Origin: VFZS01 sp964353255
Lineage (GTDB): Bacteria > Acidobacteriota > Terriglobia > Bryobacterales > Bryobacteraceae
Direction of reading: 5' to 3'
Length of the DNA: 32,827 bases
NCBI GenBank assembly: GCA_964353255.1
Contig: CAYGVJ010000057.1
Location: 1 to 32,827 of the forward strand
The notes beneath the pieces were generated by a model that was not told the origin of the DNA, searched no databases, and saw only the letters and a program-made list of their open reading frames with translations. Both the position numbers and the translations under genes were made by a program. The stretch's first letter is position 1. The number at the start of each line of letters is the position of its first letter. Below, piece after piece: positions 25,625 to 32,827 of this stretch.

Positions 25625-25818
25625 ACCCCTGATGGAAGCGGGGCTTTACAGAATCTTGTACCTCCGCAGGGGCGGCGGTACCGAAAACGGAAGCCCCCGG
25701 GCGACAAGCCTCGTGTTTTCTTAAGGGTACGTTTGGCAGGCGGATTGCCACATCTTTTGCGGGGCGTCAAGAGGTTTTTATCGCTTTGGGGAGTTGCCTC
25801 GGCCCATCTGACTCCATT

Positions 25819-25847
25819 ACCCCGCGTCGGAGCGGGGTTTGCTTTTG
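25819..25847 (+). terminator. Rho-independent terminator-like hairpin
   Basis: ACCCCGC (25819-25825), a 6-nt loop and GCGGGGT (25832-25838), followed by TTGCTTTT. It lies 45 bp before the hydrolase start, an odd place for a terminator unless it attenuates that gene or ends a small RNA. Confidence 0.6.
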
Positions 25848-25891
25848 ATCCTGCCGCCGCTCGGCTGGTAGACTATCCTGCTGTTGGTTCC

Positions 25892-26905
25892 ATGACGGGT
25901 CTTTACGCGCGTTGGATACATGCTTGGGAGAACCGCCTGGCGGAGCGGGACAGCAGCCGGCGGGTACGGCCCTTCGAGTGGGGACTGGACTGGCTGGAAC
26001 CCGTGGCGGCGGAAGGTGACCCGCGCGAGCGCCTCCGCGCCTTCGTAAAAGCGGCCCTGGAGGACTCGGCAGCCTTCTTCTCCTACCGCCGTCCGGAGGA
26101 TTACCGGTTCGAGCAGGGGCGCTTGACGTTCACCAGTCCGCTCCAGAGCCCTTACCCGGAGAACAATCTGGTGCACGCGCAGTACTTCCCTGCCCGAGAG
26201 CGCCGCCGGGCGGTCCTGGTGCTGCCGCAGTGGAACGCCGATGCCGCCGGTCACGTGAGCCTGTGCAAGCTGCTCAACCGATTCGGGTTGTCGGCCTTGC
26301 GCATGAGCCTCCCTTACCATGACCGTCGCATGCCCCCGGAGCTGGACCGCGCCGACTATCACCTCTCCAGCAACCTGGGACGCACCATCCAGGCCTGCCG
26401 CCAGTCGGTCATCGATGCCCGCGCCTGCCTGGACTGGCTCGAAATGCAGGGCTACCGCAGGCTGGCCGTGCTGGGAACCAGTCTGGGCTCCGCCATGGGG
26501 TTCATAGCGGCGGCTCACGATCCCAGGGTCGGCGCCTGCGTCTTCAACCACGCCTCAATGTACTTTGGCGATGTGGTCTGGACGGGGCTGTCAACGCGGC
26601 ATGTGCGCCAAGGCCTCGAGGGGTTCGTGACGCAGGACGAGCTGCGCGAGTACTGGCGAGTCATCAGCCCGGCGGTATACATCGACCGGTTCGTCGGGCG
26701 GAACGTGCAGAGCCTCATCATCTGGGCGCGGCACGACACCACGTTCCTGCCCGAGTACTCGCAGCAGATGGTCGCGCTGTTCCGTTCGCGCCGCTTGCCG
26801 CTCAAAGTCGTCGTGCTGCCCTGCGGCCACTACACTACCGGTCAGTTCCCCTTCAACTGGGTGGACGGCCTGGCTATGTGCCGGTTCTTGGCGCGGAACC
26901 TGTGA
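25892..26905 (+). CDS. Alpha/beta-hydrolase family protein
   Basis: 338 residues from ATG 25892; the open frame upstream (to 25733) lacks protein character and overlaps the terminator. Nucleophile elbow GTSLGSAMG, an ARHDTTFLP segment likely to hold the acid, and the C-terminal CGHYTTG with the histidine complete a triad. A VLVLPQWNADAAGHVSLCKLL strand-turn precedes it. The layout recalls ABHD18/DUF2048-like hydrolases. No signal peptide is seen, so it is probably cytoplasmic; the substrate is unknown. It ends 5 bp before the cas6 remnant. Confidence 0.75.
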   Translation: MTGLYARWIHAWENRLAERDSSRRVRPFEWGLDWLEPVAAEGDPRERLRAFVKAALEDSAAFFSYRRPEDYRFEQGRLTFTSPLQSPYPENNLVHAQYFPARERRRAVLVLPQWNADAAGHVSLCKLLNRFGLSALRMSLPYHDRRMPPELDRADYHLSSNLGRTIQACRQSVIDARACLDWLEMQGYRRLAVLGTSLGSAMGFIAAAHDPRVGACVFNHASMYFGDVVWTGLSTRHVRQGLEGFVTQDELREYWRVISPAVYIDRFVGRNVQSLIIWARHDTTFLPEYSQQMVALFRSRRLPLKVVVLPCGHYTTGQFPFNWVDGLAMCRFLARNL

Positions 26906-26910
26906 CACCC

Positions 26911-26973
26911 ACCTCCACCACCCCCTTGCCCCACACCGTCTGGCGGCCGACGCCGGTCCAGCGGGCGGCGCGG
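26911..26973 (-). pseudogene. 3'-end remnant of a cas6-like gene
   Basis: On the minus strand this 63-bp piece reads RAARWTGVGRQTVWGKGVVEV, matching the C-terminus of the intact Cas6-like protein; 57 of 63 bases equal 27737-27799. It starts one base beyond the stop codon of the HEPN gene and ends next to the hydrolase stop. Extended, the frame would end at a TAG at 26874-26876 inside the hydrolase gene. Confidence 0.8.
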
Positions 26974-26974
26974 G

Positions 26975-27385
26975 TCAGCCCGGGCCTGCGCTACCCTCGG
27001 ATGGCGCCAGCGGCCCCAGGTAGCGCTCGGCCGCTGCAAGAAATGCCTCGGCGCGCTGGATCTGCTCAGACGCCCTCTCCGCAGTCACCGTCTCTAGGTA
27101 ATCGTAGTCGGCTTCCAAGCGCACGTCCTGGGCATCCCTCAGGTAGCGGTGCAACTCTCGCGGCAGGCGGCCCGACTTGGCAAAATGCAGACCGAAGGCC
27201 CCGATGACCTCCGCATGCTTGGAGAAGGAAAGGCCTTCTCCTTCCAGGAATGCCTGCGCCACGTAGAACATCGCGTAGTAGGCCCGGGCCGCGGCGAAGC
27301 CGTGGAATCCATCGCGGTGCAATGACTTGGCCGCCTCCAGACTCGCCTGCGCCTTGAGCAGCAGGGCCCGCTGATCCTCAGTCAC
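26975..27385 (-). CDS. HEPN-domain protein (toxin/partner of an MNT pair)
   Basis: 136 residues from GTG 27385, whose GTGA overlaps the stop of the nucleotidyltransferase gene by 4 bp. The HEPN core is visible: ASLEAAKSLHRDGFHGFAAA, RAYYAMFYVAQAFL, then KHAEVIGAFGLHFAKSG and a basic RELHRYLRDAQDVRLEADYD segment. HEPN proteins in such pairs act as RNases or as partners of the nucleotidyltransferase. It differs from the HepT at 4153 in lacking the R-X4-H-X-Y motif. Confidence 0.85.
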   Translation of the reverse strand: MTEDQRALLLKAQASLEAAKSLHRDGFHGFAAARAYYAMFYVAQAFLEGEGLSFSKHAEVIGAFGLHFAKSGRLPRELHRYLRDAQDVRLEADYDYLETVTAERASEQIQRAEAFLAAAERYLGPLAPSEGSAGPG

Positions 27386-27702
27386 ACCGCCACCCCCTCG
27401 CGACGGATGTTGCGGAGCAGCGGCCCCTGGCCGCGCAAGAAGCGTGCTTCGTCCATGTACAGGCAAGAGACCACCGTCCCCTGTTCCAGGGACAGCTCCG
27501 ACAAGAAGTTGCTGTTGCGCTCGATCTCGGCGCCCCGGTCCACCGGACCGCGCAGAACCACCAGCACGTCGATATCGGACCCAGCGGAGGCTTCGCCGCG
27601 GGCATGCGACCCGAAAAGAACAAAGTCCACCAGCCGGTCTCCATAGACCGCCTCGAAGTGCTGCCGCACTCGGTTCAGCAGGCCCGCCAGCTCTGACGCC
27701 AT
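27382..27702 (-). CDS. MNT-type nucleotidyltransferase
   Basis: 106 residues with FGSHARGEASAGSDIDVLV, giving G31-S32 and the Asp pair D43/D45. It is the antitoxin-type partner of the HEPN gene, with which it overlaps by 4 bp. The gene starts 18 bp after the stop of the cas6-like gene on the same strand. A TATGTA box 7 nt before the ATG may be its own near-leaderless promoter, which is a weak call. Confidence 0.87.
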   Translation of the reverse strand: MASELAGLLNRVRQHFEAVYGDRLVDFVLFGSHARGEASAGSDIDVLVVLRGPVDRGAEIERNSNFLSELSLEQGTVVSCLYMDEARFLRGQGPLLRNIRREGVAV

Positions 27703-27720
27703 GCTCTACTACATACCAGA

Positions 27721-28551
27721 TCAGGCTGGGAGGCGCACCTCCACTACTCCCTTGCCCCAGACCGTCTGGCGGCCCACGCCGGTCCAGTGGGCGGCGTGGA
27801 GGTAAGGGAGGAACTCGGCGAGGTCGCCTTCGTATTCGGCTTCACCTACAAAGCCGCCCAGCGGGTGGCGACGGCCGGTCTTGGCGGAGACGCGATCCGA
27901 CTCCGTGTGCCGCAGCTCGCAGCGCGTCATGCGCACTCGGGCCGCGCGCTCGCCGAGCGCCTTGAAGTCGATCTCCAGCGGCCCCGGCCCGTACAGCGCG
28001 CGCAGCGTGCTCAGCCGGTCACGGATGCGGGCAAACAGGATCGGAAACTCGGGCCGGGCGGCGAGCCGGTCACCGTGCTTCAGCTCGGTGGGCGTCAGGA
28101 AGCGCACCGTCAGGCGAGAGACCGGGTCCGGGCCGGGTTTCAGATCCAGCGTTACCGGCGTCTCATCCACCCCCAGGAGTTCCGCCCGCCCGCGTCCGGG
28201 GCCCAGCCCCGCGTGCGCCAGTTCAGCAAACGCCTTGACGAAGTAGTCGCGCGGCGGATCCTTGGTATCGAACAGGTGCACGTCGAAGTGAAAAGTCTCG
28301 CCGCGCTGGACGGTCCGCCCATCGAGGTGCGCGGCGCGAAAGACGAACGGGCGGGGCTGCTCGCGCAGGCCGCTGGGTCCGCGGCCGACTGCGGAAGGCT
28401 CGAAGATGCGAGCGTAAATGTCCGGGGAGGCGATCCGCCGGAGGATCGTGCCGAACGCGCCCCTCACGATGTTGCCCGACTTGCCCGCCGGGAAGTGCAC
28501 CGGCTCTCGCGCCGCGAAGCGGAAACGAAGCGCGAGAAGTTTGAACGTCAA
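27721..28551 (-). CDS. cas6: Stand-alone Cas6-like RAMP endoribonuclease
   Basis: 276 residues. The N-terminal RAMP signature AGKSGNIVRGAFGTILRRI and the C-terminal HPLGGFVGEAEYEGDL and HWTGVGRQTVWGKGVVEV (glycine-rich loop) fit the CRISPR-associated Cas6 family, which cuts pre-crRNA within repeats. H19 in the first strand-helix region could be catalytic. No other cas gene and no array lies in the window. The start is a TTG at 28551, 4 bp after the receptor stop, and no better start is visible; translation is probably coupled to the receptor gene. It may process RNA from a distant array or have been recruited elsewhere. Confidence 0.75.
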   Translation of the reverse strand: MTFKLLALRFRFAAREPVHFPAGKSGNIVRGAFGTILRRIASPDIYARIFEPSAVGRGPSGLREQPRPFVFRAAHLDGRTVQRGETFHFDVHLFDTKDPPRDYFVKAFAELAHAGLGPGRGRAELLGVDETPVTLDLKPGPDPVSRLTVRFLTPTELKHGDRLAARPEFPILFARIRDRLSTLRALYGPGPLEIDFKALGERAARVRMTRCELRHTESDRVSAKTGRRHPLGGFVGEAEYEGDLAEFLPYLHAAHWTGVGRQTVWGKGVVEVRLPA

Positions 28552-28555
28552 CGCC

Positions 28556-31500
28556 TCAGAAATTGATCTTCGCCCCCAACTGGATCTGGCGGGCGTAGCT
28601 GGCCACGGTGTTCCGGATGCGCCCGAAGGTGGTCGAGGTCAGGGTCAGCGTGGGGAAACCGAACGAGGGCGAGTTGGTCAGGTTGGTCATGTCGGCGCGC
28701 AACTCGAAGTTCATCCCCTCGCGGATGGCATTCATGGAGAAGCGCTTGAGCACGCTGGCGGCCATGGTGTAGAAGCCCGGCCCGTCGATGGTATTGCGTC
28801 CCGAACTGCCCAGCTCGCCCGCCGCCGGACCGGTGAACAGGCCCCGCTGGCTGGCGTCGAAGAACCACTTGTAGCCGGAGGCCGCGTCGTCGAAGACCTT
28901 GGCCATGCCCTGGGAGCAAGCAGTGCAGTTGGCCATCGACTGCACCACGCTCGAGAACGTATAGGCGCCCGAGTAGACGATCATGGGCCGCCCCGAAGTC
29001 AGCCGCATGTAGCCGGCGACCTGCCAGCCGCCGATCAGGTGGTCCAAAACGGCGGGCACATCGGCCCCCCTGGCGCGCCCCTTGCCGAAGGGCAGCTCCC
29101 ACAGCCAGCTCATCTGCCAGGCGTGGGTGCGGTCGAAGTCGCTGCGGCCGTAATTGAGCTTGCGATTGTTGATGTCGAAGGGCGTCGAGGAGGCCGACTG
29201 CGAGCTGCCGGTGGACACGCGGGTGAAGATCGGGTCGAAGGAGCGGGTATCCAGCGATTTTGACCAGGTGTAACTCACCTGGTAAGAGACGCCGCGGGAG
29301 ATGCGGCGCTCCACCTGCAACTCCAGGGCGTGATAGGTGGAGAAATCGTTGGAGTCGATCACATAGACGCCGCCACCGAACTGTGGAAACGGCCACACCA
29401 CGTACGGACCGGCGCCCGAGAGGTCCGTCACGGACCGCCCGCCCTGGAGCCGCGAGGCGATCGAGGAAGCCACCGCGGCCACCGAATTCAGCGCCAGGTC
29501 AGAGCTGTAGAGGCGGCGCACCATCTGCGAGCCGGTCTCGGTGGCGCTACGCCGCGAATCGGCCTGGAGCCACGTGTTGATCAAGGCGGACTCCCCGCCG
29601 GCCTTCACGGTCTTGAAGGCATCCAGGAATCCGTTGCGGAAGATCTCGGCCTGGTTGACGTTGTAAGCGCCGTACAATCGGTACGCCCGGCGGCCGATGT
29701 AGCTCACATCCAGCACCGTGCGCGGCGCGATCTCGCGCTGGATGCTGAGGCTCCACATGTGAGTGGTGGGCGTGCCCGTGTCCGGATCAACAACCGTGAC
29801 CGAGCTCGCCGAGAAGGCCGCCGGCTGGGCCAGATCGGCGGGTCTGGCGGTGGGCGGGCTCAAGCGCGGCACGCTGGGCAGCCGCCCGCCCGCCTGGCCG
29901 AAATCGGTGTTGGTGATGCCCAGAGTAGTGCCCGGCAGGTTGGGGAAGATGGCCGAGGAGAGGCCGAAGGTGGCCATGCGGTCGAAGGCCAGCCGGTAGT
30001 TAGCGCGCAGAGACATCTTGCCCGCCCCGGTGGGATCCCAGGCCACGCCGACCGAGGGGCCCAGGTTGCGCCAAGCGTCCTTGTACAGCGGCCCCGACAC
30101 CCAGTTCACCGTGGTCGAGGGCACTGCGCCCACCGTCATCAGCTTGTCGGGCGCCTTGAGGCGCCCGTCGGGCGTGCGCGGCGAGAGCTTCGCCTCCCAG
30201 CGCAGCCCCAGGTCCACGGTCAGGTTCTTGCGCACCTTCCAGGTGTCCTGGAGGTACAAGTCATATTCCGGGAAGCGGGCGTCGAAATCGTAGATCCCCT
30301 CGATGAACTTGTCACCCTTGCTGGCGAAGCCGCGGGCCGTGGTGCCCACGCGCCCCAGCAGGAAGTTGATGTGGCTCTGGACGGCGGGCCGGTCGTAAGT
30401 GGTGTTGATGTCGGCCGGGATGCCGAAGGTGGCCGGGTCCACGGTGTTGACGCCGGTCGAGAAGTTGAGGGTCTGCACGGCGTTATAGCCCGCGATCGAG
30501 CCCCGCTCATCCACGTGCTGCTGGAGGCGAATGTTGCCGCCGAACTTGAAGGCGTGCGCCCCGCGGAACCAGCCCAGATTCTCGACCACCTGCCAGGTCC
30601 GCAGCGTCCTCAGGTTGCCCCACTCATACTGGGTGGTGGTGTCCACCGGCCCGGACATGGAGATCTTGCCCAAGTCGGCCATGGGGCTCAGGAAATTGAA
30701 GGTGAACTTGTTCAAACCCACCACCAGCTCGTTAGTGAGGCTGGGAACCGGGTTCCAGCGCCAGTTGAAGGCCAGGTTCTTGGGGGAACGCTCGGTGTTG
30801 ACGTAACAGTCCATGCCGGGGAAAATGGGCTGGCCGGCGTTGGCGCTGTCGCAGATGGTGTCCTGCCGGCCGAAGGCGATGCGCGCGAACAGGGCGTTGC
30901 GCTGGTTCAGCACGTGATCGACCTTGAAGACCGCGTCGTACTGGCGCTCCCGCTCCGGGGTGCTGAAGACGAAGTAGGCGGTGTTCAGACCGTCGCCGCC
31001 GGTGAAGTTATTGGGCAGCGGGATCCCGTCCAGCATGGCCTGAATGGTCTTGTCGAGGCCGAGGCGCTGGGGGTCGGCGGTGGCCACGTTGTAGGTGCCG
31101 ATGCTCACGCCCGGCAGCACGTTGCCGTTGAAATCCACCGAGGCCCCCACGGCGCCCGCGGGAGAGTTACGCCCGCCCTTGACGTAGCGCAGGATGCCCT
31201 TACGGACGTCCGCCGTGTAGACCGTGCGGGTGACGCTATTGGTCTGGTTGGCCATCAGCCGCTGCACATTGGCGAAAAAGAAGGTCCGGTTCTTGACGAT
31301 CGGGCCCCCGAGGCTGCCGCCGAAGATGTTCTGCACAAACTTGCGCTTGCCCAGCGGCGGCTGGCTCATGTTGTACTCCCACTCATTGGCGTTCAGCCGA
31401 GGTGTGCGGTAGAACCAGAAACCGCCTCCGTGCCATTCGTTGGAGCCGGAGCGCGTGATCATGGCTACCTGCGCTCCGCTGTTGCGGCCCACCTCCGCGG

Positions 31501-32170
31501 TGGGGTTGCTGGTGATGATGCGGAATTCCGCCAGCATGTCCGGGTTGGGCCTGATCGGCGAGAAGTTGGAGCCCCCGGCGCTGGTCTCGTTAATGTCGAT
31601 GCCGTCCAGGGTGAAGTTCCAGGAACGGTCGCGCGCCCCATGCACGTGCACGCCCCCGCCGGTGTTGGCGCCCCCCACCACGCCGGGCTGGAGGTAGACC
31701 AGGTCCAGCGGGTTGCGCCCGCGGGTGCCCACGATGGGCAGGTCGCGGATGACGCGCTCGGGGAACAGGTTGCCGTAGTTGCCCGAGGTCGAGGTCTGCA
31801 CGGTCTCGGCGGCCGCGCTGACTTCAATGCTCTCGGAAAGCGCGCCCACCTCCAGCTTCACGTTCACCGTGGCGGGTTGCCCGATCGTCACCGCGTTGCC
31901 CTTGGAGACGTACTTCTTGAACCCCGCGGCTTCCACCGTGACGGTGTACGTGCCGGATTGCACAGCCTCGAAAACGTAGGCGCCCGTCTCCGAGGTCTTG
32001 GCCGTGAAGCTGACGCCCGTGGCCTCGTTGGTCAGCCGGACCGTCGCCGCGGGCACGGCCGCCCCGGTGGGGTCCTGAACTACTCCCAAAAGCCGCGAAG
32101 TGGTGCCCTGGGCGTACAGCGCCAGCGCAGCCACAGCCATGGCGAGAGAAATCCTCCGGATGGTTTTCAT
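28556..32170 (-). CDS. Oar-like TonB-dependent outer-membrane receptor with carboxypeptidase-regulatory-like domain
   Basis: 1204 residues from ATG 32170; the longer frame to 32764 runs antisense to ilvD and is rejected. A signal peptide (ISLAMAVAALALYAQG) is followed by a CarboxypepD_reg-like beta-sandwich at about 24-110 (GVVQDPTGAAVPAATVRLTN, SGTYTVTVEAAGFKKY), a plug domain (NFTLDGIDINE, GRNSGAQVAMITRSGSNEWHG) and a long beta-barrel ending in LGAKINF with the terminal Phe of outer-membrane proteins. Such receptors are hugely expanded in Acidobacteriota and probably take up oligosaccharides, peptides or siderophores; the ligand is unknown. The upstream minus-strand GATAAT/TAATAT (32178-32185) lies 7-9 nt from the ATG, giving almost no leader. 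Confidence 0.9.
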   Translation of the reverse strand: MKTIRRISLAMAVAALALYAQGTTSRLLGVVQDPTGAAVPAATVRLTNEATGVSFTAKTSETGAYVFEAVQSGTYTVTVEAAGFKKYVSKGNAVTIGQPATVNVKLEVGALSESIEVSAAAETVQTSTSGNYGNLFPERVIRDLPIVGTRGRNPLDLVYLQPGVVGGANTGGGVHVHGARDRSWNFTLDGIDINETSAGGSNFSPIRPNPDMLAEFRIITSNPTAEVGRNSGAQVAMITRSGSNEWHGGGFWFYRTPRLNANEWEYNMSQPPLGKRKFVQNIFGGSLGGPIVKNRTFFFANVQRLMANQTNSVTRTVYTADVRKGILRYVKGGRNSPAGAVGASVDFNGNVLPGVSIGTYNVATADPQRLGLDKTIQAMLDGIPLPNNFTGGDGLNTAYFVFSTPERERQYDAVFKVDHVLNQRNALFARIAFGRQDTICDSANAGQPIFPGMDCYVNTERSPKNLAFNWRWNPVPSLTNELVVGLNKFTFNFLSPMADLGKISMSGPVDTTTQYEWGNLRTLRTWQVVENLGWFRGAHAFKFGGNIRLQQHVDERGSIAGYNAVQTLNFSTGVNTVDPATFGIPADINTTYDRPAVQSHINFLLGRVGTTARGFASKGDKFIEGIYDFDARFPEYDLYLQDTWKVRKNLTVDLGLRWEAKLSPRTPDGRLKAPDKLMTVGAVPSTTVNWVSGPLYKDAWRNLGPSVGVAWDPTGAGKMSLRANYRLAFDRMATFGLSSAIFPNLPGTTLGITNTDFGQAGGRLPSVPRLSPPTARPADLAQPAAFSASSVTVVDPDTGTPTTHMWSLSIQREIAPRTVLDVSYIGRRAYRLYGAYNVNQAEIFRNGFLDAFKTVKAGGESALINTWLQADSRRSATETGSQMVRRLYSSDLALNSVAAVASSIASRLQGGRSVTDLSGAGPYVVWPFPQFGGGVYVIDSNDFSTYHALELQVERRISRGVSYQVSYTWSKSLDTRSFDPIFTRVSTGSSQSASSTPFDINNRKLNYGRSDFDRTHAWQMSWLWELPFGKGRARGADVPAVLDHLIGGWQVAGYMRLTSGRPMIVYSGAYTFSSVVQSMANCTACSQGMAKVFDDAASGYKWFFDASQRGLFTGPAAGELGSSGRNTIDGPGFYTMAASVLKRFSMNAIREGMNFELRADMTNLTNSPSFGFPTLTLTSTTFGRIRNTVASYARQIQLGAKINF

Positions 32171-32221
32171 ACGCGGGATATTATCACAGATCAGCCCGCG
32201 AAGGGTGGGCCGGCTTTCTGG

Positions 32222-32227
32222 CACAAT
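32222..32227 (+). promoter_or_regulatory. -10 box of ilvD, leaderless
   Basis: CACAAT ends exactly 6 nt before ATG 32234, so transcription should start on the start codon. No Shine-Dalgarno sequence is present in the 63-bp divergent gap. Confidence 0.5.
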
Positions 32228-32233
32228 GGCAGA

Positions 32234-32827
32234 ATGAACCCAGGTATCGAGAACGTCCGCCGGCGGGGCAGCCGCATCATCGCCGAGGGCACGCACATGC
32301 TGCCCGCCGCCTCGCTGCTCATAGCCGAAGGAGTCATCGGCTCGCTGGATGATCTGAAGAAGCCCTTCGTTACAATCATCAACTCCCACACCAACCAGAT
32401 CCCCGGGCACGCGCACCTGGACCGGCTCGGCGCGGTCCTCCGCGAGGAGCTGAAGGCCCTGGGGTTCAACGTCTGGTACGCCAATGTCGGGGCGGCCATC
32501 TGCGACGGCATCGCCATGGGGCACTTCGGCATGAAGTACTCGCTGCCCTCGCGGGAACTGATCGCCGACCAGATCGAGTCGATCCTCGGGGCGCACCCCT
32601 GTGATGCCTGGATTGGCCTCGGCAACTGCGACAAGATCGTGCCCGCCATGTACAACGCCATGGTGAGCATCAATATCCCGGCGGTGTACGTGAGCGGCGG
32701 GCCGATGCTGGCGGGCCGCGGCAACATGGATGTGCTCACCCTTTTTGAGGCGGTGGGCCGCCACAGCGCGGGTAAGCTGAGCGAGGCGGAGTTGCGCCGC
32801 ATGGTCGAGGAGGCTTGCCCCGGCTGC
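32234..32827 (+). CDS. ilvD: Dihydroxy-acid dehydratase, 3' end beyond the window
   Basis: The frame from ATG 32234 stays open to the last base: 198 codons of an enzyme normally about 550-570 residues. Conserved family segments are seen: TIINSHTNQIPGHAHLD, the CDGIAMGH block, and GLGNCDKIVPAMYNAM, whose cysteine binds the iron-sulfur cluster; the final EEACPGC holds another cluster cysteine. It dehydrates dihydroxy-acids to 2-keto acids in valine, isoleucine and pantothenate synthesis. Citramalate synthase at the other end of the window serves the same pathway. Confidence 0.95.
   Translation, partial: MNPGIENVRRRGSRIIAEGTHMLPAASLLIAEGVIGSLDDLKKPFVTIINSHTNQIPGHAHLDRLGAVLREELKALGFNVWYANVGAAICDGIAMGHFGMKYSLPSRELIADQIESILGAHPCDAWIGLGNCDKIVPAMYNAMVSINIPAVYVSGGPMLAGRGNMDVLTLFEAVGRHSAGKLSEAELRRMVEEACPGC

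Larger units (their letters stand above)
25613..25891 (+). other. Non-coding leader with attenuator-like pairing before the hydrolase gene
   Basis: This 279-bp stretch between the MFS and hydrolase genes holds three GCGGGG segments (25638-25643, 25759-25764, 25832-25837) and one CCCCGC (25820-25825) able to pair with any of them. The last pairing is a terminator. A further GGGGC/GCCCC hairpin lies near 25668-25700. The TTG-started frame across it shows no protein-like sequence. It could be a regulatory leader or a small RNA; I recognise no known riboswitch class. Confidence 0.35.

Noticed and set aside
27721..28551. CRISPR array near the Cas6-like gene
   Set aside because: No regularly spaced repeats were found anywhere in the window; short GC-rich repeats in coding regions are pentapeptide or low-complexity sequence.
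32171..32764. N-terminal extension of the Oar-like receptor by 198 codons
   Set aside because: It runs antisense through the start of ilvD; a signal peptide and promoter box support the start at 32170.

Overview
The window is high-GC DNA that looks like a chromosome segment of an Acidobacteriota member, probably close to Bryobacterales/Solibacter. The clues are an Oar-like TonB-dependent receptor with a carboxypeptidase-regulatory-like domain, a very large Ser/Thr kinase with TPR and PEGA regions, an FHA-adenylyl cyclase, an S9 prolyl-oligopeptidase-type peptidase, GCCGGC-rich palindromic repeats, and many promoters whose -10 box lies 6-7 nt before the start codon. The assignment rests on family recognition only. 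No rRNA, tRNA or CRISPR array was seen.

The two ends are ordinary branched-chain amino-acid genes: the 3' part of citramalate synthase (1-1203) and the 5' part of dihydroxy-acid dehydratase (32234-end). Between them, housekeeping genes alternate with toxin-antitoxin (TA) and defence-type modules. Left part (1.2-11.2 kb): VapBC-type pair, Tat-exported FucI-like protein, MntA-HepT pair, a NACHT ATPase with a pentapeptide-repeat C-terminus, a PLP decarboxylase, a decayed antitoxin/PIN pair, a truncated copy of the decarboxylase 5' end, and a MazEF pair. Centre (11.3-17.0 kb): a three-gene minus-strand cluster of FHA-class III cyclase, multidomain Ser/Thr kinase and a small membrane protein matching the Pycsar effector family PycTM (DUF5706). 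Right part (17.1-32.2 kb): S9 peptidase, a PD-(D/E)XK nuclease with a RAMA-like C-terminus, a Fic protein with a striking operator array, FmdB zinc ribbon, PBP4-type carboxypeptidase, a secreted unknown protein, an MFS transporter, an alpha/beta hydrolase, an MNT/HEPN pair, a stand-alone Cas6-like protein and the Oar-like receptor.

Two observations stand out. First, the cyclase-kinase-PycTM cluster could be a nucleotide second-messenger defence system under Ser/Thr-kinase and FHA control, an arrangement I do not know as a described system. Second, three TA/defence modules are each bracketed by partial duplications of a neighbouring gene: the decarboxylase 5' end (9027-9265 and 10203-10441), the S9 peptidase 3' end (19151-19216 and 21867-21932) and the cas6 3' end (27737-27799 and 26911-26973). 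This looks like a footprint of how the modules entered the chromosome. All functional calls come from reading motifs by eye; no database search was run.
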